A stretch of DNA of 64,000 nt from Streptomyces sp. NBRC 110611 (GTDB taxonomy: Bacteria > Actinomycetota > Actinomycetes > Streptomycetales > Streptomycetaceae), in NCBI RefSeq assembly GCF_001590865.1, contig NZ_BBUY01000002.1:771350-835349 (forward strand). Reading direction: 5' to 3'. The notes under the pieces are model-generated. The model saw only the letters and a program-made list of their open reading frames with translations. It was not told the DNA's origin and made no database searches. Each line of letters begins with the position of its first letter. The first letter of the stretch is position 1. Below are positions 53,675-63,908 of this stretch, in pieces. The position numbers and the translations under genes were made by a program.

Positions 53675-54727
53675 CTACTCCATCCCTATCCGCGCCAGGG
53701 CCTTGCCCGCGTCCGCCGTGCAACTGCCGTCCCCCGCCGCCGTCCAGGCCGCCGCGCACAGCGCCCGCAGCCCGTCCAGCGGCGCGCCCTCGCCCGCCAC
53801 GGTGAGCGTGTCCCCGGCCAGGGCGGCTCGCCAGCCGCCGCAGCGGAAGCCGTCGCCGTCCTCGGTCACCCCGGGCTGCGGCGCGAGCAGCCCGCGCAGA
53901 TCGGCGTCCACGTAGGCCGGCCGGTGCTGCGGCGGGGCCGCCAGCAGTTCCGCGGGGGTGGTGACCCCGGTGAGGACGAGCAGTGCGTCGACCTCGCCGT
54001 GGTACGCGCCCTCGATGTCCGTGTCGAGCCGGTCCCCGATCACCAGCGGCCGCCGGGCGCCGGTCCGCAGCACCGTCTCCCGGTGCATCGGCGGCCGCGG
54101 CTTCCCGGCCACCTGCGGCGCCCCGCCGGCCGCGGTCCGGACCACCTCCACCAGCGCGCCGTTGCCGGGGGCGATCCCGCGTTCCCTGGGGATGGTCAGA
54201 TCGGTGTTGGACGCGAACCACGGCACCCCGCGCTGCACCGCGTACGCGGCCTCCGCCAGCCGCCCCCAGTCCAGCGTCGGGTCGAAGCCCTGGACCACCG
54301 CCGCCGGGTCGTCGTCCGCGGAGAAGACCGGCTGCAGACCGCGTTCGCGGAGCGCCACCACCAGCCCCTCGCCGCCGATGGCCAGCACCCGGGCGCCCGC
54401 GGGCACCTGCTCGGAGATCAGCCGGGCCACCGCCTGCGCGGAGGTGATCACGTCGTCCGGGCCGGTCGGCAGGCCGAGGCCGGTCAGCTGGTCGGCGACC
54501 GTCCGCGGGGTGCGGGCCGCGTTGTTCGTCACATACGCCAGGTGCATCCCGCCGTCCCGCGCGGTGGTCAGCGACTCCACGGCGTGCGCGATGGCCCGCC
54601 CGCCCGCGTAGACGACCCCGTCCAGATCCAGCAGCGCCGTGTCGTACGCCTCGCTCAGCGCGCTCGGACACCCGTCGGGCCGACGCCGCCCGGTCCCTTC
54701 CGACCGCCCGTGCATCCGCTCGTTCAT
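53675..54727 (-). CDS. HAD-superfamily IIA phosphatase (NagD-like)
   Basis: A 350-aa HAD hydrolase. The catalytic DXD motif is ALLDLDGVVYAGG; the cap region, THL-like second motif and LVIGDRLDTDIEGA (motif IV) complete the active site. It resembles M. tuberculosis Rv1692, a glycerol-3-phosphate phosphatase next to tlyA-nadK-recN; that order is interrupted here by the siderophore importer. ATG at 54727 follows GAGGAG at 9 nt; a longer frame runs to 54865. The C-terminal ~70 residues are an extra domain of unclear role. Confidence 0.85.
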   Translation of the reverse strand: MNERMHGRSEGTGRRRPDGCPSALSEAYDTALLDLDGVVYAGGRAIAHAVESLTTARDGGMHLAYVTNNAARTPRTVADQLTGLGLPTGPDDVITSAQAVARLISEQVPAGARVLAIGGEGLVVALRERGLQPVFSADDDPAAVVQGFDPTLDWGRLAEAAYAVQRGVPWFASNTDLTIPRERGIAPGNGALVEVVRTAAGGAPQVAGKPRPPMHRETVLRTGARRPLVIGDRLDTDIEGAYHGEVDALLVLTGVTTPAELLAAPPQHRPAYVDADLRGLLAPQPGVTEDGDGFRCGGWRAALAGDTLTVAGEGAPLDGLRALCAAAWTAAGDGSCTADAGKALARIGME

Positions 54728-54871
54728 GCCGTCTCGCTCCTCGTTCCCAGGGCGCGCTCCGGACCGCCGGGGCGCACCGTGCTCCGTCTCGCGCATACCG
54801 ATTTTTCCAGCCATCACTCCCGGGCTGTCCCCCGATCTTCCCTCATCTCCGTCGCGGCATAGCATTCTTCA

Positions 54872-56137
54872 ATGACGAGTACCGACGGCCTCCGCCTCCG
54901 TCCGTTCCGCGGCCTGCGCTACGCCCCGGACCGGGTCAGCAGCCTCACCGCCGTGACCTCTCCGCCGTACGACGTGGTCGTCCGGCCGGAGGGCGTGCGC
55001 CATCTGGAGACCGCCGATCCGTACAACATCGTCCGGCTGATCCTCCCGCACACCGCGGACCCCGCCGCACGTCACCGCCAGGCCGCCGACACCCTGCGCC
55101 GGTGGCGCGCGGAGGGCGTGCTGACACCGGACCCGGAGCCGGCGCTGTACGTCTACGAGCAGCGGGCCGGGGACGTGCTGCAGCGCGGGCTGATCGGCGC
55201 GCTGCGCCTGGACGGCCCGGTGCTGCCGCACGAGGACGTGATCCCGGAGGTCGTCGAGGACCGGGCCGCCCTGATGCGCGCCGCGGCCGCAAACTTCGAG
55301 CCGTTGCTCCTCTCCTACCGTGGCCGGAACGCCGCGAACGGCGCCACGGCGGTGATCGAGCGCGTGGTCAAGGGGCACCCGCTGCTCACCACCACCACGG
55401 AGGACGGCTTCCGGCACCGCCTGTGGGCGGTCACCGGCCCCGCCGACCTGGCCGCCATCGACGCCGACCTGTCCCGCCGGCGGGCACTGATCGCCGACGG
55501 CCACCACCGCTGGGCGACCTACCAGAGGCTGTACGAGCAGCAGCCCGGCGCCGGGGCGGACTCGCCGTGGGCGTCCGGCCTGGTGCTGCTGGTCGACACC
55601 GACCGGTATCCGCTGCAGGTCCGGGCGATCCACCGGGTGCTGCCGCATCTGCCGCCCGCCAAGGCGCTGGCGGACCTGGACGCCGTCTTCCGCTCCCGTA
55701 CGTTCCGGGGCGGGCCGTCCGCCGCCCTGGAGGCGCTGGAGGAGACCCCGGGCACCGCCTTCGTCCTGGCCGGCGAGCCGGACACGTTCCACCTCCTGGA
55801 CCGTCCGGACGCCGGGCTGCTGGACCGTACGATCCGCCGCGACCGGCCGGAGGCGTGGCGGCGGCTGGACGCCACCGTGCTGCACTCGGTCCTGCTGGAC
55901 GAGGTCTGGCACATCCCCGACCACCCGTCCGACATCAGTTATCTGCACCACCCGGTGGCCGCCGTCGAGCAGGCCGCGCGGCAGGGCGGCACCGCCGTGC
56001 TGATGCGCGCCACATCGGAGGAGACGGTCCGTCAGCTCGCGGAGCACGGTGTGACGATGCCGCGGAAGTCCACCTCCTTCGGCCCCAAGCCGGCCACGGG
56101 GCTCGTCCTGCGCACCCTGGACGAGCCCGGCAGCTGA
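54872..56137 (+). CDS. DUF1015 family protein
   Basis: A 421-aa cytoplasmic protein of DUF1015 (COG4198), a family of unknown function. Recognisable blocks are RLRPFRGLRYAPDRV, VTSPPYDVV, the ADGHHRWATY motif (a His-rich metal- or phosphate-like site) and the FGPKPATGLVLRTL ending. The ATG at 54872 follows a TAGCAT box by 6-7 nt, so the message is probably leaderless. The stop codon lies in a 19-bp tandem repeat that continues for ~100 nt. It is divergent from the HAD gene. Confidence 0.85.
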   Translation: MTSTDGLRLRPFRGLRYAPDRVSSLTAVTSPPYDVVVRPEGVRHLETADPYNIVRLILPHTADPAARHRQAADTLRRWRAEGVLTPDPEPALYVYEQRAGDVLQRGLIGALRLDGPVLPHEDVIPEVVEDRAALMRAAAANFEPLLLSYRGRNAANGATAVIERVVKGHPLLTTTTEDGFRHRLWAVTGPADLAAIDADLSRRRALIADGHHRWATYQRLYEQQPGAGADSPWASGLVLLVDTDRYPLQVRAIHRVLPHLPPAKALADLDAVFRSRTFRGGPSAALEALEETPGTAFVLAGEPDTFHLLDRPDAGLLDRTIRRDRPEAWRRLDATVLHSVLLDEVWHIPDHPSDISYLHHPVAAVEQAARQGGTAVLMRATSEETVRQLAEHGVTMPRKSTSFGPKPATGLVLRTLDEPGS

Positions 56138-56222
56138 CGGCTGATCCGGCAGCTGACGACTGATCCGGCAGCTGACGACTGATCCGGCAACTGGCGGTCA
56201 CATCCGACAGCGGGCGACGAAT
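56127..56222. repeat. 19-bp tandem repeat spanning the DUF1015 stop codon
   Basis: Three near-identical units of ccggcagctgacgactgat (56127-56145, 56146-56164, 56165-56183) are followed by two degenerate units (56184-56203, 56204-56222) and a partial one. The first unit contains the TGA (56135-56137) that ends the gene. Confidence 0.92.
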
Positions 56223-56282
56223 CCGACAACTCACCCTCCCCTGGGGCCCGCCCGTCAGGCCCCGGCCCGACTCGGCGCGTGG

Positions 56283-56301
56283 TTAGGTTAGGCTTACCTC
56301 A
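56283..56301 (+). promoter_or_regulatory. Iron box upstream of desA
   Basis: TTAGGTTAGGCTTACCTCA matches the actinobacterial DmdR/IdeR iron-box pattern with two mismatches. It lies 96 nt before the desA start and should repress the desABCD operon in iron-replete cells. Confidence 0.92.
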
Positions 56302-56396
56302 CCACGTCGCCGGGGCGGTCCCCCTGCCCTGTGCACTCCGCGCGCTCTCCGCCCGGCACAGGACGTGGTCAACTCCGCACCAGGGAGGACACCTTC

Positions 56397-57935
56397 ATGA
56401 GTCTCCTCGCGCACTCCGCCGAGGACCCGGCCGACAGCCGGACACACCTGCTCACCAACGGCACGGCCCCGCACTACCGCACCGCGGTCACCGAGAGCGT
56501 CAAACGGATCAGCGACCGGATCGCCGGCACCGCCCGCCCGTTCACCGGCATCTCCGTCGACGGCCTCACCCCCACGGTCGCCGCCGTCGACCTCGACACC
56601 CCGCTCCACGACGCCACCGCCGCGCTCGACGAACTCGAGGACGTCTACCTCCGCGACGCCGTCTACTTCCACCACCCGCGCTACCTCGCCCACCTCAACT
56701 GCCCGGTGGTGATCCCCGCCCTCGTCGGCGAGGCGGTGCTCTCCGCGGTCAACTCCTCCCTGGACACCTGGGACCAGAGCGCCGGCGGCACCCTCATCGA
56801 GCGCCGGCTGATCGACTGGACCGCCGGCCGGATCGGCCTCGGCGAGCGGGCCGACGGCATCTTCACCAGCGGCGGCAGCCAGTCCAACCTCCAGGCCATG
56901 CTGCTCGCCCGCGACGAGGCCTGCCGCCGCGAACTGGCCCGCGACGGTGCCTCCGACGCCCGGCTCACCGACGTCCTGCCCCGGCTGCGCATCCTCACCT
57001 CCGAGTGCAGCCACTTCAGCATCCGCAAGTCCGCCACCCTGCTCGGCATGGGCGCCGAGGCCGTCATCGCCGTCCCCGCCGACGAGCACAAGCGGATGCG
57101 CGCCGACGCCCTGGCCGACGCCCTGGCCCGCTGCCACGCCGACGGCCTGATACCCATGGCCGTCGTCGCCACCGCCGGCACCACCGACTTCGGCTCCATC
57201 GACCCGCTGCCCGAGACCGCCGACCTGTGCGCCCGCTACGGCGCCTGGATGCACGTCGACGCCGCCTACGGCTGCGGCCTGCTCGTCTCCCGCCGCCGCG
57301 GCCTGCTCACCGGTATCGAGCGCGCCGACTCGGTGACCGTCGACTACCACAAGTCCTTCTTCCAGCCGGTCAGTTCGAGCGCCATCCTGGTCCGCGACCG
57401 CGCGACGCTGCGGCACGTCACCTACCACGCGGACTACCTCAACCCGCGCCGGATGGCCGAGCGCCGCATCCCCAACCAGGTCGACAAGTCGATCCAGACC
57501 ACCCGCCGCTTCGACGCCCTCAAGCTCTGGCTCACCCTGCGCGTCATGGGCGCCCAGGGCGTCGGCGAACTCTTCGACGAGGTCATCGACCGCGCCGCGG
57601 ACGCCTGGAAACTCCTCCATGACGACCCCCGCTTCGAGGTCGTCGTCGAACCGCAGCTGAGCACCCTGGTCTTCCGCTACGTCCCCGGGACCGGCCCGGC
57701 ACAGGCCCTGGACCCCGCACTCACCGACCGGGTCAACCTGCACGCCCGCGAGGCGCTGTTCGCCTCCGGTGACGCGATCGTCGCCGGCACCAAGGTCGAC
57801 GGCCGCCACTACCTCAAGTTCACCCTGCTCAACCCGGAGACCACCCTCGAGGACATCGCCACCGTCCTCGACCTGATCGCCGAACACGCCGGCACCTTCC
57901 TCGCCGCGCAGCAGCAGCCCGCGCTCAGCGCGTGA
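56397..57935 (+). CDS. desA: Lysine decarboxylase, desferrioxamine pathway
   Basis: A 512-aa PLP-dependent group-II decarboxylase; makes cadaverine from lysine, the first step to desferrioxamines. The PLP lysine lies in [14 protein letters not shown] (about residue 322) and the cofactor-site region is [23 protein letters not shown]. The ATG at 56397 follows AGGGAGG at 8 nt. First gene of desABCD under an iron box; desB starts 37 nt later. Confidence 0.96.
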   Translation: MSLLAHSAEDPADSRTHLLTNGTAPHYRTAVTESVKRISDRIAGTARPFTGISVDGLTPTVAAVDLDTPLHDATAALDELEDVYLRDAVYFHHPRYLAHLNCPVVIPALVGEAVLSAVNSSLDTWDQSAGGTLIERRLIDWTAGRIGLGERADGIFTSGGSQSNLQAMLLARDEACRRELARDGASDARLTDVLPRLRILTSECSHFSIRKSATLLGMGAEAVIAVPADEHKRMRADALADALARCHADGLIPMAVVATAGTTDFGSIDPLPETADLCARYGAWMHVDAAYGCGLLVSRRRGLLTGIERADSVTVDYHKSFFQPVSSSAILVRDRATLRHVTYHADYLNPRRMAERRIPNQVDKSIQTTRRFDALKLWLTLRVMGAQGVGELFDEVIDRAADAWKLLHDDPRFEVVVEPQLSTLVFRYVPGTGPAQALDPALTDRVNLHAREALFASGDAIVAGTKVDGRHYLKFTLLNPETTLEDIATVLDLIAEHAGTFLAAQQQPALSA

Positions 57936-57972
57936 CCCTCCGCCAGCGAACAACCCCCTCCCGGAGCCCCCT

Positions 57973-59301
57973 GTGTCCGCCCCGCACCCCTCCTCCCCGT
58001 ACGACTTCATCGCCATCGGCCTCGGCCCGTTCAACCTGGGCCTGGCCTGCCTCACCGAGCCGATCGACGACCTGAACGGCCTGTTCCTGGACGAACGCGC
58101 GTCCTTCGACTGGCACCCCGGCATGATGCTGGAGAGCAGCCACCTCCAGGTGCCCTTCATGGCCGACCTGGTCACCCTCGCCGACCCCACCTCGCCCTTC
58201 TCCTTCCTCAACTACCTCAAGGAATCGGGCCGGATCTACTCGTTCTACATCCGCGAGAACTTCTATCCGCTGCGCGCCGAGTTCAACGACTACTGCCGCT
58301 GGGCGGCCGGCAGACTCGGCACCGTCCGTTTCTCCCACCACGTCAGCGACGTCGAGTACGACGAGCACGAGGAGCTCTACACCGTCCACGCCGAGCACGA
58401 CGGCGAACGCAGGACCTTCCGCGCCCGCAAACTCGTCCTCGGCACCGGCACCCCGCCGTACCTCCCCGACGCCTGCCGGGACCTGGGCGGCGACCTGCTG
58501 CACAACAGCGACTACCTGGACGCCAAGGCCGCCCTCCAGGCCAAGGAGTCCATCACCCTCGTCGGCAGCGGGCAGAGCGCCGCGGAGATCTACTTCGACC
58601 TCCTGACCGACATCGACACCCACGGCTACCACCTCACCTGGGCCACCCGCTCCCCGCGCTTCTTCCCCCTCGAGTACACCAAGCTCACCCTGGAGATGAC
58701 CTCGCCGGAGTACGTGGACTACTTCCACGCCCTCCCCCCGGCCACCCGCGACCGGCTCAACGCGGCCCAGAAGCACCTCTACAAGGGCATCGACTCCGCG
58801 CTGATCAACGATATCTTCGACCTGCTCTACCAGAAGAACCTGGGCGGCCCGGTCCCCACCCGCCTCCTCACCAACACCGCGCTGCACACCGCCCGTTACG
58901 ACGAGGCCACCGGCACCTACACCCTGGGCCTGCGCCAGGAGGAACAGGGCACCGACTTCACCCTCGACACCCAGGGCCTGGTCCTCGCCACCGGCTACCG
59001 CTACCGCGTACCGGACTTCCTCACCCCCGTACGCGACCGGATCGCCTGGGACGACGCCGGCCGCTACGACGTGGCCCGCAACTACAGCATCGACACCACC
59101 GGCCACGGCATCTTCGTGCAGAACGCCGAGCTGCACACCCACGGCTTCGTCACCCCCGACCTCGGCATGGCCGCGTACCGCAACGCGTGCATCGTCCGCG
59201 AGCTGCTCGGCCGCGAGTACTACCCGGTCGAAAAGGCCATCGCCTTCCAGGAGTTCGCCGCCCCGGCCGGCCCGCACCACCCCACGGAGATATCCGCATG
59301 A
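57973..59301 (+). CDS. desB: Cadaverine N-hydroxylase
   Basis: A 442-aa flavin-dependent N-monooxygenase of the lysine/ornithine hydroxylase group; turns cadaverine into N-hydroxycadaverine. The FAD site is [15 protein letters not shown], the NADPH site is [18 protein letters not shown] and the C-terminal motif is [13 protein letters not shown]. The GTG at 57973 follows GGAG at 8 nt. Its TGA overlaps the next ATG as ATGA at 59298-59301, so it is coupled to the desC-desD frame. Confidence 0.95.
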   Translation: MSAPHPSSPYDFIAIGLGPFNLGLACLTEPIDDLNGLFLDERASFDWHPGMMLESSHLQVPFMADLVTLADPTSPFSFLNYLKESGRIYSFYIRENFYPLRAEFNDYCRWAAGRLGTVRFSHHVSDVEYDEHEELYTVHAEHDGERRTFRARKLVLGTGTPPYLPDACRDLGGDLLHNSDYLDAKAALQAKESITLVGSGQSAAEIYFDLLTDIDTHGYHLTWATRSPRFFPLEYTKLTLEMTSPEYVDYFHALPPATRDRLNAAQKHLYKGIDSALINDIFDLLYQKNLGGPVPTRLLTNTALHTARYDEATGTYTLGLRQEEQGTDFTLDTQGLVLATGYRYRVPDFLTPVRDRIAWDDAGRYDVARNYSIDTTGHGIFVQNAELHTHGFVTPDLGMAAYRNACIVRELLGREYYPVEKAIAFQEFAAPAGPHHPTEISA

Positions 59302-61739
59302 CCACCCCGCTCTTCAGCCGTACCGACCCCGAGCTGGGGGAGTTCTCCCTGCGGCCGGTGGACCCCGCCGCCGACGCCGCACTCCTGCACTCCTGGGTCA
59401 CCCACCCCAAAGCCGTCTTCTGGCTGATGCAGGACTGCGACCCCGCCGAGGTCGAGAAGGAGTTCGCGCGGATCGCCGCCGACCCCTACCACGATGCCTT
59501 CCTCGGCCTGCACAACGGCACCCCCGCCTTCCTGATGGAGCGCTACGACCCCGCCCACCGCGAACTGGTCGGCATCCACCCCGCCGAACCCGGCGACGTC
59601 GGCATGCACTTCCTGTGCGCCCCCACCGACACCCCCCTCCACGGCTTCACCCGCGCCGTGCTCACCACCGTCATGGAGGCGCTCTTCGCCGACCCGGCCC
59701 ACCGCCGCGTCGTGGTCGAACCAGACGCCCTCAACACCGCCGTCCACGCCCTCAACAAGGCCGTCGGCTTCGAGGTCCGGCGCACCGTCGACCTGCCGTC
59801 CAAGCAAGCCCTGCTCAGCACCTGCACCCGCGACCAGTTCCTGGCCGCCCGCGGCGCGAGCCTTCCCGGCCACCCCAGGAGAGAACCGATGACCGCCGGC
59901 ACCCGGCCGACCGCCCAGGACGCCGTCGCCCACCTCACCCCCCGCATGTGGGCCCACGCCAACCGCCTGCTGATCCGCAAGGCCCTCGCCGAGTTCGCCC
60001 ATGAGCGGCTGCTCACCCCCAGGCGCCTGCCGCAGGACGGCCACTACTGCGTACGCAGCGACGACGGCAGCACCGAATACCGCTTCGCCGCCCGCCGCCA
60101 GACCCTCGACCACTGGCAGGTCGACGCCGACAGCATCACCCGCCACCGCGACGGCACCGAACTCCCCCTGGACGCCCTGGAGTTCTTCATCGAACTCCGC
60201 GACGCCCTGGGCCTCGGCGACGGGATCCTCCCGGTCTACCTGGAGGAGATCAGCTCCACCCTCTCCGGCACCGCCTACAAACTCAGCCAGGACCGGCCCA
60301 CCGCCGCCGAGCTCGCCACCTCCGGCTTCCAGGACATCGAAGCGGGGATGACCGAGGGCCACCCCTGCTTCGTCGCCAACAACGGCCGCCTCGGCTTCGG
60401 CATCCACGAGTACCACTCCTACGCCCCCGAGACCGCCAGCCCGCTGACACTGATCTGGCTCGCCGCCCGCCGCGACCGCGCCACCTTCACCGCCGGCGAC
60501 GGTCTCGACTACGACACCCTGATCCGCGACGAACTCCCCGAGGCCACCCGCGCCCGCTTCACCACCACCCTCACCGCCCGCGGCCTCGACCCCGACGACT
60601 ACTACTTCCTTCCCACGCATCCCTGGCAGTGGTGGAACAAGCTCTCCGTCACCTTCGCCGCCGAGGTCGCCCAGCAGCACCTGGTGTGCCTGGGCCCCGG
60701 TGACGACGCGTACCTCGCCCAGCAGTCCATCCGCACCTTCTTCAACGCCACCGCCCCCACGAAGCACTACGTCAAAACGGCCCTCTCGGTCCTCAACATG
60801 GGCTTCATGCGCGGCCTCTCCGCCGCGTACATGGAGGCCACCCCCGCCATCAACGACTGGCTGGGCCGCCTGATCGACGCGGACGACACCTTCCGGGCCG
60901 CCCGTTTCTCGATCATCCGCGAGCGCGCCGCGATCGGCTACCACCACCGCCAATACGAGGCCGCCACCGACAAGGGCTCCCCGTACCTGAAGATGCTCGC
61001 CGCCCTGTGGCGGGAGAGCCCCGTCCCCACCCTGGAGCCGGGCCAGCGCCTGGCCACCATGGCCGCGCTCCTCCACACCGACCGCGACGGCGGCTCCCTC
61101 GCCGCCGCCCTCATCGAGGAGTCCGGCCTGGAGCCCGCCGTCTGGCTCCGCCGCTACCTCGACGCGTACCTCACGCCCGTCCTGCACTCCTTCTACGCCT
61201 ACGACCTGGTCTTCATGCCGCACGGCGAGAACGCCATCCTGGTCATCGAAGAGGGCGCCGTAGCCCGCGTGATCTTCAAGGACATCGCCGAGGAGATCGC
61301 CGTCATGGTCCCCCAAGGTCTTAAGGACCAGGGAGGTGCCCCCACGGACGCGGCCCTGCCCCCCGCCGTAGCCCGCATCCGCGCCGACGTCCCCGAGGAC
61401 AAGAAACTCCTCTCCGTCTTCACCGACGTCTTCGACTGCTTCTTCCGCTTCCTGTCCGGCACCCTCGCCGACCGCGGCGTCCTCGACGAGGACACCTTCT
61501 GGCGCACGGTCGCCGAGTGCGTCACCGACTACCAGACGTCGCACCCGCACCTCGCCGGCAAGTTCGCCCAGTACGACATGTTCACCGACGAGTTCGCGCT
61601 CTCCTGCCTCAACCGCCTCCAGCTGCGGAACAACCAGCAGATGGTCGACCTCCAGGACCCGGCGGGCGCCCTCCAGCTCATCGGCACCCTCCGCAACCCC
61701 ATCGCCCGTTACGCGCCGACGGGTGGCCGGGGCGCCTGA
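59298..61739 (+). CDS. desCD: Fused DesC (N-acyltransferase) - DesD (NIS siderophore synthetase)
   Basis: One uninterrupted 813-codon frame. Residues 1 to about 190 are DesC, which acylates hydroxycadaverine with succinyl- or acetyl-CoA (GNAT-type: [17 protein letters not shown], then [22 protein letters not shown]). Residues 198-813 are DesD, an IucA/IucC-type NIS synthetase that joins three units into desferrioxamine ([54 protein letters not shown]). In other Streptomyces these are two genes. No stop codon occurs between them, but an AGGAG at 59877-59881 and an ATG at 59889 remain, so both a fusion and a separate DesD are possible. A 1-nt indel upstream would restore the usual ATGA overlap, so a sequencing error is also possible. 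Confidence 0.85.
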   Translation: MTTPLFSRTDPELGEFSLRPVDPAADAALLHSWVTHPKAVFWLMQDCDPAEVEKEFARIAADPYHDAFLGLHNGTPAFLMERYDPAHRELVGIHPAEPGDVGMHFLCAPTDTPLHGFTRAVLTTVMEALFADPAHRRVVVEPDALNTAVHALNKAVGFEVRRTVDLPSKQALLSTCTRDQFLAARGASLPGHPRREPMTAGTRPTAQDAVAHLTPRMWAHANRLLIRKALAEFAHERLLTPRRLPQDGHYCVRSDDGSTEYRFAARRQTLDHWQVDADSITRHRDGTELPLDALEFFIELRDALGLGDGILPVYLEEISSTLSGTAYKLSQDRPTAAELATSGFQDIEAGMTEGHPCFVANNGRLGFGIHEYHSYAPETASPLTLIWLAARRDRATFTAGDGLDYDTLIRDELPEATRARFTTTLTARGLDPDDYYFLPTHPWQWWNKLSVTFAAEVAQQHLVCLGPGDDAYLAQQSIRTFFNATAPTKHYVKTALSVLNMGFMRGLSAAYMEATPAINDWLGRLIDADDTFRAARFSIIRERAAIGYHHRQYEAATDKGSPYLKMLAALWRESPVPTLEPGQRLATMAALLHTDRDGGSLAAALIEESGLEPAVWLRRYLDAYLTPVLHSFYAYDLVFMPHGENAILVIEEGAVARVIFKDIAEEIAVMVPQGLKDQGGAPTDAALPPAVARIRADVPEDKKLLSVFTDVFDCFFRFLSGTLADRGVLDEDTFWRTVAECVTDYQTSHPHLAGKFAQYDMFTDEFALSCLNRLQLRNNQQMVDLQDPAGALQLIGTLRNPIARYAPTGGRGA
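59877..59891 (+). promoter_or_regulatory. Internal Shine-Dalgarno and ATG for DesD
   Basis: AGGAG (59877-59881) and ATG (59889-59891) with 7-nt spacing lie in frame inside the joined desC-desD gene. They match a normal desD start and would allow independent synthesis of DesD (616 aa). Confidence 0.75.
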
Positions 61740-61751
61740 CACTCCCCGCAC

Positions 61752-61794
61752 ATGACGGAGAGCGGGACCCCCTCGGGATCCCGCCCTCCGTCAT
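61752..61794. terminator. Terminator of the des operon and RGG/TPR gene
   Basis: A hairpin with a 9-bp outer stem (atgacggag/ctccgtcat, 61752-61760 and 61786-61794) and a strong inner stem (gcggga/tcccgc) lies between the convergent desCD and RGG/TPR genes. Confidence 0.8.
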
Positions 61795-61812
61795 TGTCTG
61801 CCGGGGCCCGGC

Positions 61813-63648
61813 CTAGCCCTTCTCGGGCCGCTCCCCCTCCGCGGCGTCAACTGCGGCGTCATCTGCACCATCCGGGGCATCTGAAGCATCGACGTCCACG
61901 ACCTCATCGATCACATCGGCCTCGTTGACGTCCCCGGCGTCCTCGGCGTCCTCCAGCGCATCGGTGAACTCCACACCGTCCAGCTCCGCGAGCCGGTCCG
62001 AGGCATCCGTCGTACCGCCCTGGTCCGCCTCCAGCGCCCGGGCGAACCAGTCACGCGCCTCGTCCTCGCGCCCGACCTCCAGCAGGGCGTCGGCGTACGC
62101 GTACCGCAGCCGCGCCGTCCACGGGTGCACGGCGCTCGACGCCAGCTCCGGGCTCTGCAGCGTCACCACCGCCGCGTCCGCCTGCCCCATGTCCCGACGG
62201 GCACCCGCCGCGACCAGCCGCATCTCGACCTGACCGGCCCGGTCCAGCTTCTGCACCTCGGGCTCACCGGCCATCGCCAGCGCCTTCTCCGGCCGGCCCA
62301 GACCGCGCTCGCAGTCCGCCATGACGGGCCACAGCTCCACACCGCCGGTCATCCGCCGCGCCGCCCGGAACTCGGCGAGCGCCTCGCTGTACTTACCGGC
62401 CGCGTACGCCGCGAAGCCCGCCGCCTCGCGCACCGCCGCGACCCTGGACGCCAGCCGCAGCGCCACCCGCGAGTACCCGTACGCCTTCTGCGGGTCCTCG
62501 TCCAGCATCCTGGCGACCATCACCAGGTTCTTGGCGACATCCTCGGCAAGCGTCTTCGGCAGGCTCATCAGCTCCTGCCGCACGTCCTTGTCGATCTCCT
62601 CACCGGTGACGTCCTCCGGAATCGGCAGCCGCTTGATCGGCTCCCGGTCCCGCCGCTCCTCGCGACGGTCGTCCCGCCCACGGCCACCGCCGTACGGACG
62701 TCGCCCGCCACGCTCGTCATCGCGCCGGAATCCCCCGCGGTCATCCCGCCGGAACCCACCGCGGTCATCCCGACGCGGCCCCCGGTCGTCCCGCCGGAAT
62801 CCGCCACGGCCGCCGCCGCGCTCACCGCCACGGTCGTCGCGCCGGAACCCGCCGCGCTCGCCACCGCGGTCGCCACCGCGGTCGTCGCGCCGGAAACCGC
62901 CCCGCTGCTCGCCCCCACGGTCATCCCGCCGGAACGAAGGCCGCTCGTCACGCCGTTCGTCACGCCGGTCATCCCGTCGCTCATACCGGCGCTCGTCCCG
63001 ACGGAAGCCACCACGCTCATCATCCCGACGGAAACCACCCCGGTCATCACGCCGGTCATCACGCCTGTCATCACGCCGGTCGTCGCGTCGATCGTCACGC
63101 CGGTCGTCGCGACGGAACCCGCCCCGCTCGCCACGATCACGGCCGGAGAAACGGTCATCCCTGCGGAACCCACCGCGCTCGCCACCGCGGTCGTCGCGCC
63201 GGTCGTCGCGGCGCTCACCACCGCGGTCGTCGCGCCGGAACCCGCCCCGCTGCTCGCCCCCACGGTCATCCCGCCGGTAGCCGCCGCGCTCACCACGACC
63301 GCCACCGAACGACCGGTCATCACGCCGGAACGAGGAACGCTCCCCGCCCCGCTCGTCACGACGGTCACCACCACGGAACCCCCCGCGGTCGCCGCGGTCA
63401 CCACCGTAGGAACGGTCACCGCCATGGGAGCGGTCACCGCCGTAGGAACGGTCGCGGTCATCGCGACGGAAGCCCCCGCGTCCGCCGCCGGCCCGCTCAT
63501 CGCGACGGAAGCCGCCGCGCTCGCCCCGGTCGCCACCACGGCTGTCGCGACGCGGTCCCCGGTCATCACGCCGGAAACCACCGCGGTCGCCGTCGTCACG
63601 CCGCTGCGGCCGGCGCTCCGAACGATCGTCGGAAGAGTTGGTGGACAT
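61813..63648 (-). CDS. RGG/FRRDD-repeat protein with TPR-like C-terminus
   Basis: A 611-aa cytoplasmic protein. The first ~345 residues are a long Arg/Asp/Gly-rich array with about 17 units of the GGFRRDDRGG type, interrupted by DRSYGGDRSHGG and RRDDRRDD runs. Such sequence is positively and negatively charged, disordered and typical of RNA-binding or condensate-forming RGG regions. Residues about 345-545 are helical and TPR-like (KAYGYSRVALRLASRVAAV, KYSEALAEFRAARRM, ADALLEVGREDEARDWFARALEA), and the last ~55 residues are acidic. The ATG at 63648 follows AGGAG at 8 nt. It lies between the des operon and an rRNA operon. Function unknown; a role with ribosomal RNA or ribosomes is an inference from its neighbour and RGG content. 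Confidence 0.85.
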   Translation of the reverse strand: MSTNSSDDRSERRPQRRDDGDRGGFRRDDRGPRRDSRGGDRGERGGFRRDERAGGGRGGFRRDDRDRSYGGDRSHGGDRSYGGDRGDRGGFRGGDRRDERGGERSSFRRDDRSFGGGRGERGGYRRDDRGGEQRGGFRRDDRGGERRDDRRDDRGGERGGFRRDDRFSGRDRGERGGFRRDDRRDDRRDDRRDDRRDDRRDDRGGFRRDDERGGFRRDERRYERRDDRRDERRDERPSFRRDDRGGEQRGGFRRDDRGGDRGGERGGFRRDDRGGERGGGRGGFRRDDRGPRRDDRGGFRRDDRGGFRRDDERGGRRPYGGGRGRDDRREERRDREPIKRLPIPEDVTGEEIDKDVRQELMSLPKTLAEDVAKNLVMVARMLDEDPQKAYGYSRVALRLASRVAAVREAAGFAAYAAGKYSEALAEFRAARRMTGGVELWPVMADCERGLGRPEKALAMAGEPEVQKLDRAGQVEMRLVAAGARRDMGQADAAVVTLQSPELASSAVHPWTARLRYAYADALLEVGREDEARDWFARALEADQGGTTDASDRLAELDGVEFTDALEDAEDAGDVNEADVIDEVVDVDASDAPDGADDAAVDAAEGERPEKG

Positions 63649-63730
63649 CGACGTGACTCCTGTCTTCGGTACTGCATTCATTCTCACGCACCGAACGGTT
63701 CGGCGCGCTTCGGGCGGTGCTTGTTTCAAA

Positions 63731-63780
63731 ACAACAAAAGGACCCCTGGTCCCAGCATGCACGCTGGGACCAGGGGTCCT
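63731..63780 (-). terminator. Intrinsic terminator of the rRNA operon
   Basis: An 18-bp perfect stem (63739-63756 with 63763-63780) with a 6-nt loop is followed on the minus strand by a U-rich tract (cttttgttgttttg). It is the classic terminator after 5S rRNA. Confidence 0.93.
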
Positions 63781-63789
63781 GGAAAGATT

Positions 63790-63906
63790 GTTCGGCGGCG
63801 TCCTACTCTCCCACAGGGTCCCCCCTGCAGTACCATCGGCGCGGAAAGGCTTAGCTTCCGGGTTCGGAATGTAACCGGGCGTTTCCCTAACGCTATGACC
63901 ACCGAA
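63790..63906 (-). rRNA. rrf: 5S ribosomal RNA
   Basis: The minus strand reads a complete 5S rRNA of actinobacterial type: TTCGGTGGTCATAGCGTTAG at the 5' side, the conserved loop-A/B block CCGAACCCGGAAGCTAAG, GATGGTACTGC and the 3' GGACGCCGCCGAA. The ends pair as the terminal stem (TTCGGTGG-type with CCGCCGAA). It is the last gene of an rRNA operon that continues past the window end. The exact termini are approximate by one or two bases. Confidence 0.96.
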
Positions 63907-63908
63907 AC

